Shown here piece after piece: positions 26,313 through 35,682 of a stretch of DNA of 64,000 bases. This DNA is from Legionella cincinnatiensis. GTDB taxonomy: Bacteria; Pseudomonadota; Gammaproteobacteria; Legionellales; Legionellaceae. Below the pieces are notes generated by a model. It did no database searches and was not told the DNA's origin. It saw only the letters and a program-made list of their open reading frames with translations. The stretch spans positions 1,488,001 to 1,552,000 of the forward strand of contig NZ_UGNX01000001.1 in NCBI RefSeq assembly GCF_900452415.1, written 5' to 3'. Each line of letters starts with the position of its first letter. The first letter of the stretch is position 1. The translations under genes and the position numbers were made by a program.

Positions 26313-28897
26313 ATAGTACTAAAATTTCTACAGATTTTATGAATAATTATATTATTATGGGAGGTGGCCCTGTAGGGTGTTATTTAGCTTACACTCTATT
26401 AAGTCAAAAAAATGCTCGTGTTTTTATACTTGAAGGTCGTGCCTTTGAACGTCTGCAAGTTATTCGTATTCCTTTCTGTATTGCTAAAAATTTACCTGAA
26501 TATGTAAAAAATATAATGTGGGCTGACGAGGAAACACGCTTACGAATATTTAATACATATCAAGCAGATGATGAAAATTTTTGGCCAAAACCAGGTTATC
26601 CTTATTGGCCATGGATTAATATTGGTTTATTCCAAGAAAGTATGATTAATTTTCTTCAAAATAATCCCGAATATAAAAATCGATTCTTTTTTATTCCTGT
26701 TTACTTCGATTTAGAGAAAATAAATTACCAGGCAGAAATAAAAAAAATACTTTCAATAAATCATTCAACAATTATAGAAAATATAACGGCAATTTATTGT
26801 ACTTGTGGAACCTATGCAAAATCATTAAGAGGAGAACTAAATCTTCTTGATGGGAAAATATCTGAACCAAAAGGCCATGGTGTTTATTTAATTTATCAAA
26901 ATAAAGGTGTAGAGAATTACCTCAGAAATTCTACTCCTATTTTATATACTAAATTAGGTGAAAATGGTATTTCATATGCGGCATCTAATAATTGCAACTA
27001 TGATGTTCAACTATATACCTATCCAGCTGGTGAATTATCTTCTGTACTAAATGAAGTCCCCGAGGATTTTATCCACCGTGTAAAATATAATTCTCTATTC
27101 AATCGACTTGATATGACTGGGAGGGCGTTATCTGAAAACTCAAAACAATGGTTTGAAAATTATAAAAAAATTATTGTTAATGAAACAAATAAATATGGAA
27201 TTGAGCTACCATCCGATTTAGAAAAAATAGAAATCTTCTATGCCTCTCGTAGCGAATATTACTGGAATAGGGCTGCAATAAAAGTTTCATGGCAAAAAAA
27301 TCTTCATGTTCCTCTATTTTTTATTGGAGATAGTGCTGGAAGCACCGATTATAAATTTGGCTTGAGTGTTGGTCGGGGATTTTTAGCTGTCGATATGCTG
27401 ATAAATTCAATGCAATATTATCGCTATGATTTTGATAAAATTGCTTCAAATTATCAAACTTATTGGAATAAGATAATTTTTTGTGAATTTAACAAAGGAC
27501 CATTGTTGTCCTTAGAACCATGGATTCAATATCAATATTTAATAAAAGGCAGAGAGGTACAATTTCACAATAATAAGCGTATTCACTATATTGATAATGA
27601 CCAATATGAAATTTATTTAGATGAGTATCAACATCTTTCAACGGATTTTTCAAAGACCAGCGAAACGAGTTCTATTTTATTTATTAACACAAAAGCGATA
27701 AAAGAAAATATCGAAAATATTATTTCTTTTGGGAAACATTGTTCGCATTCAAAAATAATTGGGGTGATAAAGAGTAATGGCTATGGATTAGGTTCCAAAT
27801 TAGTTTCAGATTTAGCCATAGAAGCAGGTATCGATTTTTTAGCAGTTGCTAAATTGCAAGAAGCAATCGCACTGAGAAACTCAGGGATTCCCAGTTCTGT
27901 GCGTCTCATGACTTTTGAAGCGCCTATGATATATGATCTTAGCACTTATGCTGCCAATCAAATAGAAGTTATTTTGCCTTCTAGCAAAAATGCAGCATCC
28001 GTAAAAATGATTGAAAAATGGCTGCAAAATAAGCATCGTATTCTTGGAAAGTTAAAAGTACATATCATGGTTGATACTGGCTTGCGGCGAGACGGTGGCT
28101 ATGAGAGTAATATACCTGATTCAGTCATGGAGACTATTTCAAAATTGCAACTTCTTGATCCTAATCAAGTGGAGTTTGCAGGGCTGTCTACTCATTTAGC
28201 TTGTTATCGTTGCACAGATTATAATGGAGATGAAATCATTAATTTCCGTTCTCTACAATTCCATAGATTGAAGGAAGTTATAAAATTTCTTTTTTTACAA
28301 GGCATTCATATCCCTTTGATTCATATTGGTGGAGGGCTTGCTCTTCTTGCTGAGAAATGGCCGTTGCAATTTGAAAAATTTTCAAAAGAATTTAATATGA
28401 GATTGTATACAAGAGTGGGGCATGGGCTTTATGGCATGGAACTTGAAAAAGATTTACATCTAGATAGTCCGAGGCTTCGCCCAGTTGTACAAATGGATTT
28501 ACAAGTACGTAATGTTTTTTATGTTGAAGAAGGAGAGCCTGTCTCTTATGGTGGTTACTGGCGCGCTCCGAAAGATGGTGCCTGGATAGCTACCCTTGCA
28601 GGGGGATGGGCTGAAGGAGTCCCGCGTACAGCCCAGACATTAGGGGAATGGCAACATGGGATAATGGTTTGTATCAACAATCAGCAATATCCTATCGTTG
28701 GAAAAATTAACATGAATGCAATGATGGTAAATTTGGGATCTTTGACAAAAGTGAAACCAGGAGATAGGGCAATTATTTTTGGATGGAGAGATCATGAGCC
28801 AAAGTTGAATGACTTGGCGCAACTAAGTGGTCAAATTGCTCCATCTATTATGGTGAATGTGCCATTTTCAATGCCAAGAGTAGTAGTATCAGAGTAA
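26309..28897 (+). CDS. fusion of an FAD-binding oxidoreductase and an alanine racemase
   Basis: 862 residues. The N-terminal half (about 10-430) has a Rossmann FAD motif (YIIMGGGPVGCYLAYTLL, then LEGRAF) and a second motif (FFIGDSAGSTDYKFG), like monooxygenase-type flavoproteins. The C-terminal half (about 445-862) is an alanine racemase. It has the PLP Lys488 in GVIKSNGYG, the Arg loop DTGLRRDGG, THLACY, RVGHGLYGME, the catalytic Tyr747 in PVSYGGYWRAP, and GKINMNAMM. The entry-gate Tyr of GYADG is Trp (GGWAEG) and the Met-Asp motif reads Met-Asn. The active-site bases are kept, so racemisation is plausible, perhaps of a larger amino acid. I know of no standard protein with this pairing. Confidence 0.8.
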   Translation: MNSTKISTDFMNNYIIMGGGPVGCYLAYTLLSQKNARVFILEGRAFERLQVIRIPFCIAKNLPEYVKNIMWADEETRLRIFNTYQADDENFWPKPGYPYWPWINIGLFQESMINFLQNNPEYKNRFFFIPVYFDLEKINYQAEIKKILSINHSTIIENITAIYCTCGTYAKSLRGELNLLDGKISEPKGHGVYLIYQNKGVENYLRNSTPILYTKLGENGISYAASNNCNYDVQLYTYPAGELSSVLNEVPEDFIHRVKYNSLFNRLDMTGRALSENSKQWFENYKKIIVNETNKYGIELPSDLEKIEIFYASRSEYYWNRAAIKVSWQKNLHVPLFFIGDSAGSTDYKFGLSVGRGFLAVDMLINSMQYYRYDFDKIASNYQTYWNKIIFCEFNKGPLLSLEPWIQYQYLIKGREVQFHNNKRIHYIDNDQYEIYLDEYQHLSTDFSKTSETSSILFINTKAIKENIENIISFGKHCSHSKIIGVIKSNGYGLGSKLVSDLAIEAGIDFLAVAKLQEAIALRNSGIPSSVRLMTFEAPMIYDLSTYAANQIEVILPSSKNAASVKMIEKWLQNKHRILGKLKVHIMVDTGLRRDGGYESNIPDSVMETISKLQLLDPNQVEFAGLSTHLACYRCTDYNGDEIINFRSLQFHRLKEVIKFLFLQGIHIPLIHIGGGLALLAEKWPLQFEKFSKEFNMRLYTRVGHGLYGMELEKDLHLDSPRLRPVVQMDLQVRNVFYVEEGEPVSYGGYWRAPKDGAWIATLAGGWAEGVPRTAQTLGEWQHGIMVCINNQQYPIVGKINMNAMMVNLGSLTKVKPGDRAIIFGWRDHEPKLNDLAQLSGQIAPSIMVNVPFSMPRVVVSE

Positions 28898-29024
28898 ATA
28901 CGTTAATGAGTAACTTCAGATGTGAAACGAAACCTATATAATGATTTTAAATTTCCAGTCGATAGGACTACTCAAAAAAGGATTTTATTTTCTGCCTAAG
29001 TACATTATTTTTTTGACAGATAAA

Positions 29025-29099
29025 GCAACTCCATTCTAATAGGAGTTGCGTTTAGTTGAGAGAAATTTTTGAGAGTTTTCTGCGCCCCAAAAAACTCTC
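29025..29099 (+). terminator. two hairpins after the racemase fusion gene
   Basis: Hairpin 1 is GCAACTCC / GGAGTTGC (29025-29032 with 29042-29049). Hairpin 2 is GAGAGTTTT / AAAACTCTC (29071-29079 with 29091-29099), followed by TGTTTGTGTTT. They lie between convergent genes, about 130 bp past the fusion gene. The second, with its U-rich tail, is the likelier plus-strand terminator. Confidence 0.6.
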
Positions 29100-29133
29100 T
29101 GTTTGTGTTTCAAATTATTATGATAAAACTCTT

Positions 29134-30906
29134 TTATAGGTTAGCTTGATATCCATAACTAGATTTTAGCTCCAGATCCTCAGACTGTTTTTCTGGTTGG
29201 AAAAATTTAAATTGATGCACATTATCAGCTAAAAACCATTTAGCCAAAATATCACAATCAGTTTTCACATTTTCCATCGTCAGCTTTCTTAACCCCTGTC
29301 TAATTAGTGCTTGAGCTTCCAGAGGAATAATTTTACAACCTAGGGTCAGATCCTTATCATTTTGAAGCAAATACTCCTGAATTACACGCAATTGTTTTTC
29401 AATTTCAACTGTATCTTCAAGATTATAAAGTTTTGAGCAAAGGGCCATTAATCTCATGCTATGGATACGATGCTGCAAGCCTTTGCCAATGGTATTGACA
29501 ATATCCTCACACCAATCATCAAACTGATATTGTTTCTGAGTGAATTGGCCACCAAGCCTTAGCATTAAGCCCATTAAGGCAGTACGTTTTTCATCTGCTG
29601 TAAAAGGAGTTAATGTATGCAACAAGGTATTATTAACATTAACTAGGGTTGCTTTTAATGTTTCCTCGGCCTTGTCTGCAATATTTTTCAATGCATCAAA
29701 AAATTCATGATAGTTAATAAGATATTGATAATCTCTTAATGCATTACTTGGGGGAAATCGATCTTGATAAACAGTATTTAAAACATTCCGTCTTGCAAAA
29801 AATGATAAGATCTTAATTTGTCCTAATTCATCTAAAGCCCAATCGTGATCAATTTTATAAAGATTTTTTTTATTTAATACAATATTGCCAAGATGTAAAT
29901 CCCAATCTGAGACTAAAAAACTCGCGGCAATAATATGACAAAACTGAGTCAAAAACTGACTATCTTTTTTATAGTTTTCCTTTTTAAATTTAGAAAATAA
30001 TTGTTCATTTTGAAATATAGAATTTCGAGAAGTAATAAAATCTAAACGTCTCGGAACGATAGTTTTTAAATGAGCCAAAAATGGCTGATTTAGAAATACA
30101 CTACCCTCATCTGAGCAAACGGTTTGAGTCGGCAATATGTTTGAACAAAGCGGATGGGCAATAACACTTGCAATCGTGCTTGCTAAAATATCTTCTAAAT
30201 GCTTTGGTTTTTTAAAAATAAATTGCTCTTGTTGTTGATTTTCATATATCGCTGCATTTTTAAAATGAGGAGGTGTAGGTTGTAAGGTATATCCTTCAAA
30301 TTGAAGATATTTAAAATGTGAGGGGAGAATGGGTTTATCAGATGCAATTGGCTTTTGTAATATACCTAACCATTTATTCACTAGTGGTTCTGATACGAAA
30401 GACATTAAAACTGCTTCTGAAAATGTTTTGGCGATGATAAGACCTTCACTAGGAGATTCAAAAGTATTGATTTCAAACAGGGACTTTAATTCTAAATACA
30501 GATTGAAAATTTTATTTAATGCAATAAAGCTTTTTTTGTCTAATTTTTGTTCTATATCTTCCTTGATCTGAGATAAAACTTCAGGGTTTTTTTCTCTTAA
30601 TAAGATTTTTACAAATGTTTCTGCCGCAAAATCAGTAATCTTAGTTAAAGATTCTTCATTTAAATTAATAACAATATCATGAAAAACTGTCCAGTTATCA
30701 ATAGAAATAAGATTAGAAATATCTGTTTTAAACTCATTTTTAAGTTCATCCCAGTTAAAATGACTTACATACTCAGGCTCTATCTCTTTAATTTTGTCAA
30801 AAATTTGATTTAATAACGTATTACATCTATTGATAAACTCATATTTTCTATAGGCAAAAAAATACAGATAAGCGTTTTTTGCTTTTTGCATGAAATATTC
30901 AAACAT
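29134..30906 (-). CDS. LepB-like lipid-kinase-fold protein, effector candidate
   Basis: 590 residues. The central region carries kinase-like motifs: a basic strand QFIFKKPKHLED (Lys232/233), then SDWDLHLGNIV (Asp334/336, Asn341) and LYKIDHDWAL (Asp353/355). DWDxHxGN plus IDHD is the pattern I associate with the N-terminal phosphoinositide-kinase-like domain of Legionella LepB and related proteins. The N-terminal 200 and C-terminal 170 residues are helical and unrecognised. No signal peptide or membrane span. It is a probable Dot/Icm substrate; the lipid-kinase role is inferred from motif spacing. Confidence 0.65.
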   Translation of the reverse strand: MFEYFMQKAKNAYLYFFAYRKYEFINRCNTLLNQIFDKIKEIEPEYVSHFNWDELKNEFKTDISNLISIDNWTVFHDIVINLNEESLTKITDFAAETFVKILLREKNPEVLSQIKEDIEQKLDKKSFIALNKIFNLYLELKSLFEINTFESPSEGLIIAKTFSEAVLMSFVSEPLVNKWLGILQKPIASDKPILPSHFKYLQFEGYTLQPTPPHFKNAAIYENQQQEQFIFKKPKHLEDILASTIASVIAHPLCSNILPTQTVCSDEGSVFLNQPFLAHLKTIVPRRLDFITSRNSIFQNEQLFSKFKKENYKKDSQFLTQFCHIIAASFLVSDWDLHLGNIVLNKKNLYKIDHDWALDELGQIKILSFFARRNVLNTVYQDRFPPSNALRDYQYLINYHEFFDALKNIADKAEETLKATLVNVNNTLLHTLTPFTADEKRTALMGLMLRLGGQFTQKQYQFDDWCEDIVNTIGKGLQHRIHSMRLMALCSKLYNLEDTVEIEKQLRVIQEYLLQNDKDLTLGCKIIPLEAQALIRQGLRKLTMENVKTDCDILAKWFLADNVHQFKFFQPEKQSEDLELKSSYGYQANL

Positions 30907-31495
30907 TGTACTCTCCTGTAAAGCTTATCCCTTAAATTACAAAAAATAGTTTGCAATAAAATATAGTGTTAATTATATTTTGATTCTGCTCCTTTATTGA
31001 TCTTTGTATTTTTGAAATTAGCATGAAATAAATATATAAATCAATAATATATTATTCATTATTGCAGCCTTGAAATAGTCACTTAAACAAGAAAGATCTG
31101 CGCAAAACATCTGCATTCTGAGTTTATAGTAAAGGGGTAAATGTAAGATGAAGTTTTATTTTGATAAAATTTAGCACAGCCTTTATTAAGGATTTAAAAT
31201 CCTGAGTTCTGGCAAGTTGGCCTGCTGAGTATTGGCTTCGTCAACGTAGGTTTTCATACCATGATTGTTCTTGATGCAGGTGTTTATGATTATTTAGCTA
31301 AACCATCTAGTTTAATGTTGGCAAGAATTCCTTTTTTATGGCACTTCCAGAAAATATTACGATTTTTCTGTGGAATGACCCGCTACAAAATTATTTTCTA
31401 AATTACTCAGGCTTACACCTATTTCCTGATTCAGAGTAATACTATCAGCATCATTTTGCTTCTTATATTACTTGCCAAGCTCTTTAATTCTTCTG
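30907..31495. other. non-coding stretch with a short unassigned frame
   Basis: About 590 bp. Near 31225-31400 a plus-strand frame reads IGFVNVGFHTMIVLDAGVYD and continues about 40 codons to a stop, without a ribosome site. It looks protein-like but matches no family I know. The rest is AT-rich with no clear signal. Confidence 0.35.
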
Positions 31496-32407
31496 CTAAA
31501 TCCAGTTTTCATTTGCAGTAAAAGCGATGGTTAGCCAACGTTGAGGCGTGTCTTCTCCAATAGCCAATGCGATTTCATTACGAATTTCATCCAAGGTTTC
31601 AATGCTCGAAATTGGGTAGTCCATGGGCACTACTATATGTATTTCAATAAATTGTGCACGTCCTATTTTTGCAACATAACTTGTATAGGTTTTGAAATTC
31701 CGTTGTTTGATAAGGTTATCTAAAAACGTTCTTATTTTTTCATCAAGACCTAAGGGTGCCATGCGAAATATGTCTCGTATGGCATCACGGACTGCAGCCA
31801 TAGGCACAAAAATCAAACAAGCAGTAAGAATCGCTAAAATAAGAGGATCAATATAGGGGGTAAAATATCCGTAGACCCCACCATGCAATAAGGCAGCGAG
31901 GCCAAATGCTGCTAGGAGAGAAGAGGAAATCAAAGCAGACATTAACCAACTTTGAATGTCTAAGCGCAAAAATTCAGACTTAATTTTGCGGTTTTTTTTA
32001 ATCAAATAAAAATACATGCCGGTTGATAAAAAAAATACTAAAAGAGCAAACACAAATGCCCAATCAAAATTCAGTTCATGCCCACCAGACATTAAACTGC
32101 CAATTGCATTTATCATCGCATAAACACAAAGAAGTATTAGAATACTACCATTCAAAACAAGAACCATAGGTTCAATATGCCAGTAACCATATTGAAATCT
32201 TCGATTCCCTTTGCTTGTTAAAAGACGGGCAACAAAAAATGCCAGGATTGACATAACGGTATCCACCATATTAAACATACCGTCAAAGATGATAGCTAAT
32301 GAACCCGATAATAGCCCAAATAAAATACCTACCACAGCTAAGAGAAGTGTAACAGCTATTGATATTTTAAGAGCCCGTCGTTCATGAAGCCCGTCTTGTA
32401 TTTTCAT
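31496..32407 (-). CDS. cation diffusion facilitator (CDF) family transporter
   Basis: 303 residues from ATG 32407, which has AGGA 10 nt upstream. The longer frame from TTG 32446 starts inside DNA of the duplicated helicase tail and is unlikely. Six membrane segments, then a soluble C-terminal domain (FIEIHIVVPMDY) typical of CDF proteins, which exchange Zn2+, Fe2+, Mn2+ or Cd2+ for protons. The usual metal pair (D/HxxxD in TM2 and TM5) is altered: TM2 reads FDGMFNMVD and TM5 LDIQSWLM. The cation is therefore not predictable. Confidence 0.8.
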   Translation of the reverse strand: MKIQDGLHERRALKISIAVTLLLAVVGILFGLLSGSLAIIFDGMFNMVDTVMSILAFFVARLLTSKGNRRFQYGYWHIEPMVLVLNGSILILLCVYAMINAIGSLMSGGHELNFDWAFVFALLVFFLSTGMYFYLIKKNRKIKSEFLRLDIQSWLMSALISSSLLAAFGLAALLHGGVYGYFTPYIDPLILAILTACLIFVPMAAVRDAIRDIFRMAPLGLDEKIRTFLDNLIKQRNFKTYTSYVAKIGRAQFIEIHIVVPMDYPISSIETLDEIRNEIALAIGEDTPQRWLTIAFTANENWI

Positions 32408-32461
32408 TTGAGTGATATCCTGATCTGCTAACTGTAGAAAAATCAACTTATTTGACGCACA

Positions 32462-32752
32462 TTAACTTTGCATCTTTTTAATTTTCCATTTTGTAAATAT
32501 TGGTACGCCTTGTACTGCAAAAAAAGAAATTTTTAAATTACTTAATAAAGACAAAGCAAAAGCAATCGTCTTTCCACTCCCTGTTTTTGCCTGAGCAATA
32601 ATATCTTCATTTTTAAGAATTATGAGGGGGCTTTGCATTTGAATTGAGGTCATATTTTCATAATTTGAAGAAGCAAGGCTCTTTATTAATTCTTGGCGAA
32701 GAGGGCGTTGAGCGAATGATGGCTGTTGAGTGGTGTGTTCTGATTGAATCAT
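32462..32752 (-). pseudogene. internally deleted copy of the dbpA-like DEAD-box helicase gene
   Basis: The first 85 codons nearly match the intact helicase at 57068-58474, including the Q motif and AKTGSGKT. Just after FFAVQG the sequence jumps to the last 25 codons of the gene, out of frame (ends KWKIKKMQS). The junction lies in GCCTTGTACTGC, which resembles both parents (GCCTTGTACTGC and GCTTTGTCTGC), so about 1.1 kb was lost between short imperfect repeats. Confidence 0.9.
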
Positions 32753-32898
32753 GAAAAGTGCTTATTTTTATTAGGAGAATAGATTAACATTTTTTAGTGC
32801 AATTTTAAATCAATTTATTTTGAGCACTTTTTCTGATGCTTGTAACTGTTTTTTCTACTTTTAAGCCAGAGTTTTTAATGGATTAAAAATTAGTATCG

Positions 32899-33054
32899 TT
32901 ATCGATGCCGCTGCCCTTCAGTGAGGGTTCTAAAGCCAGAACTTGAAATTTCTTTAAAGTGAGCAAAAACATCTGGACCTGATTCTTGCTTAATAAAACC
33001 AAATCCCTTCGATTCGTCAAACCACTTAACAATCTCATTTACTGTTTTAGACAT
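32899..33054 (-). pseudogene. cold-shock gene truncated and fused to the end of an RRM gene
   Basis: 51 codons. Residues 1-48 match the cold-shock protein at 59030-59239 ([20 protein letters not shown]). The frame then ends RHR-stop, which is the C-terminus of the RRM protein at 58687-58959. A deletion removed the rest of csp, the intergenic DNA and nearly all of the RRM gene. Both RNP-like motifs of the cold-shock domain survive but the last strands are gone, so function is doubtful. AAGGATACTT before the ATG is intact, so it may still be translated. Confidence 0.85.
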
Positions 33055-33375
33055 AAGTATCCTTAAGTGTTTATTAAAATGCCCGTATAGGCGAATTTAA
33101 CCGGAAGCCGGTCAAGAATTAAAAACTACCGAACGAGGGATTAAATGAATAAAACGACAATTTGGAGAGTATAAAAATAGATATTTTCTAGCTGGATATA
33201 AGGATACTATTATTCTAGGTTATAAGCTAGGCAGTGAACATGAATTGTCAACTTGCCTTAATCTTATTTGCAATAATAGTGTTTTGACTACGCCCACTAG
33301 CTATACCTAGAAAAAAATGTTTACTTATGCTTTTTGTTTGTAAGTAAATATCAATTATTAAAAGAATAGAATAAA

Positions 33376-33600
33376 TTATTCATCAACATATATGGGATTT
33401 TTTTGAGCATTTTCTTTTACTGTATTTAAAAACAATTGGCGACCTTCTTTATCAGAGAAACTATTAATGCCAATTAATTTTTGGGTGCATGATGGACAGA
33501 GATGGTAGCAAAATAACTTTCCATTTTTAGCTCGAGATTTCCCTGTTAAGGAAAAATAATTTTTAATTTCTAAACAGTAATGACACGTTTGGTAGCTCAT
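33376..33600 (-). CDS. small zinc-ribbon protein
   Basis: 74 residues with four cysteines in two CxxC pairs: CHYC near the start and CPSC near residue 39, between them KSRAKNGKLFCYHL. This is a typical zinc-ribbon spacing. The function is unknown. A decayed copy lies at 59860-59987, so this is the surviving member of a duplicated pair. Confidence 0.65.
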   Translation of the reverse strand: MSYQTCHYCLEIKNYFSLTGKSRAKNGKLFCYHLCPSCTQKLIGINSFSDKEGRQLFLNTVKENAQKNPIYVDE

Positions 33601-34065
33601 AGATATCCTATATAAATAGCTAATTGCTCCTAATGACTATGAGGTAAAGTAAAGAAATTACAAGATAAAAATGAATTTCCCTAGATAGGCAATAAGAAGA
33701 TAATAGAAGGTTAACATTATAAATTATAACATCTAATTGGCTAATAAACTAGATTATGGATGTCAATAGCGGCTAGGAAGATTTATATCTCTTTTTTGTT
33801 TTGCTGATATGATGCATCCAATTGCCACAAAGATTAGAATCAGCAATGAAGCATCAATCAGCTATTTCAATTCCCTGGCTACTGCTTTTTAAGTAATAAG
33901 TGGCCCTTGCGCGAGAATGACTACAAGTTCATTAAGTCCTCTGGCAGTGCTCTAAGGTTGAATGGCCCTAAGTAGCACTGCATCTTCAGTATTTCAATTT
34001 TGTGAGGATCTCTCAGGGACAAGCCGCGGGATCTCGGGTTTTGGAAGCCGAATTGTCAACAGACT
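33601..34065. other. non-coding stretch
   Basis: About 465 bp with no open frame of note and no recognised repeat or RNA. A GC-richer patch near 33895-34040 might be a remnant but matches nothing I can name. Confidence 0.4.
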
Positions 34066-35250
34066 CTAATAATTATTTTGTAATTGTATCCTAAGTTCTT
34101 TAGGAAGAAATGTAAGGTTGTTTTTAATGGAATTATGATTTTTATTTTGACCTACAAAAAACAAGGCTTGACTGCGTAATGAAGGTACAGAATCTTTAAT
34201 GCCACATAATTTGAGCCAGTTTGCTTCCTGCAATGGATTTTGATTGGCGAATACATCTTCTCCTTTATCCATAAATGTCACTTTGTTTAGATTGGGAAAT
34301 ACCGTCGTGAGTAGTTTAAGTTTTGTTGAGTGTTCTTTAGCTGAGTCATAAGTGATAACCATATTGGTAATCGTCGATAGAGTTGTTTTTTGCTGGCTTA
34401 ATTGCTCCAATATAGCAAGCCAATCACTACCCAGCTCAAGAGTTGTCACGGAGGGTGGGATATTGGTAAATGCTATTGAGAGTTCCTCCCCACTTTTTTG
34501 GCCAAGTTTATTAAGACTCAAGTCTAGGGTAGTTATAGAGGATGGAATACTGGCAAAGGCGATCGCTAGTTCCTTGCCACTTTTTTCGTTAAGGCCATTA
34601 GTACTTAAATCAAGAGTAGTAACTGATGTCGGAATACTAGCAAGGATTATTGCTAATTCCTCACCACTTTTTTTACTAAGATGATTGAATCCTAAATTAA
34701 TGGCAGTGATAAAAGGTGGAAGTTTATCAAAGGCTGTTGCCAATTCGTTGCTATTTCTAAAATTAAGATTATTAAGACTCAGATCAAGAGAGGTGACTGA
34801 GGATGGAATGTTAGCAAAGACTGTGGCTAATTCTTGACCACTTCTTCGGCCTAGGCGATTGAACCCTAGATTAAGTGAAGTCACCGACTTTGGAATCTTA
34901 GCGAGAGCTATTTTTAATTCTTCGACACCTCTGTGACCAAGGAAATTATGGTATAAATTAAGTGATGTCACTGAGGGAGGAATGCTAGCAAAGATGATCG
35001 CTAGCTCCTCGCCACTTCTTTTGTAAAGAAGATTGTACTCTAAATTTAGCGTGGTCACTGAAGTTGGAATGTTCGCAAAGGCTATTGCTAATTCTTCGGC
35101 ACTTCTCTGGCTGAGGTCATTGGTGCTTAAATCAAGAGTCTTCGCCGAGATTGGGATGTTGACAAAAGCAATTTGTAATTCATTTGCAGTTAAATTTTGA
35201 AGAACAAGTTTATATGTGTACACGAGCGAGCACTCCATTAGTGAAGACAT
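34066..35250 (-). CDS. leucine-rich-repeat protein, effector candidate
   Basis: 394 residues. About eight ribonuclease-inhibitor-like repeats of roughly 31 residues occupy residues 30-290, with the pattern SVTTLDLSLNKLGQKSGEEL. The C-terminal 110 residues (after ITNMVITYDSA) are non-repetitive. The first repeat is imperfect. No signal peptide is present, which with the eukaryotic-like LRR points to a translocated protein that binds a host partner. No enzymatic domain is seen. Confidence 0.75.
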   Translation of the reverse strand: MSSLMECSLVYTYKLVLQNLTANELQIAFVNIPISAKTLDLSTNDLSQRSAEELAIAFANIPTSVTTLNLEYNLLYKRSGEELAIIFASIPPSVTSLNLYHNFLGHRGVEELKIALAKIPKSVTSLNLGFNRLGRRSGQELATVFANIPSSVTSLDLSLNNLNFRNSNELATAFDKLPPFITAINLGFNHLSKKSGEELAIILASIPTSVTTLDLSTNGLNEKSGKELAIAFASIPSSITTLDLSLNKLGQKSGEELSIAFTNIPPSVTTLELGSDWLAILEQLSQQKTTLSTITNMVITYDSAKEHSTKLKLLTTVFPNLNKVTFMDKGEDVFANQNPLQEANWLKLCGIKDSVPSLRSQALFFVGQNKNHNSIKNNLTFLPKELRIQLQNNY

Positions 35251-35682
35251 TCATTAGTGGTATCTAATGATGAAATTCAAAAAAGAGGCGAGTACACATC
35301 AAAGGATCTTACTAAGATAAGCTAAATATGCTGCGACACACCTCATCTTAGCGAGAACCCGTTTAATCATTAAAGCTAGGAAGCCAGTTCTCCTTTTATG
35401 CCATTGGGAGAAGATTATCGCATGGCCAATATTATAACAAAAAGATAAAATTTAATCTATAATATCGCCTTATACCTTTGCTACTTTTCTTCTAAATCTG
35501 TATTATAATTGAGCGATAGTGAGTTATATGAAGACATTCCCTCGTTTCCTTCGCTAGAGTACCTCATGACATCAAAATCAGATCATTCTGTGATACAATA
35601 GTTGGCTGTAGTAAAAAATAAGATGGTCCAATTGTTGATCTATTTTAGGGTTTTAATACAAGTTGAAGAAATAAAATAGCTT
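35251..35682. other. non-coding stretch
   Basis: About 430 bp between divergent genes with no recognisable gene or repeat. It should contain the promoters of the LRR gene and of the GNAT/P-loop fusion. Confidence 0.4.

Noticed and set aside
32408-32446. TTG start extending the CDF transporter
   Set aside because: The extra 13 codons lie at the edge of the duplicated helicase tail and are not part of the transporter; the internal ATG has an AGGA.
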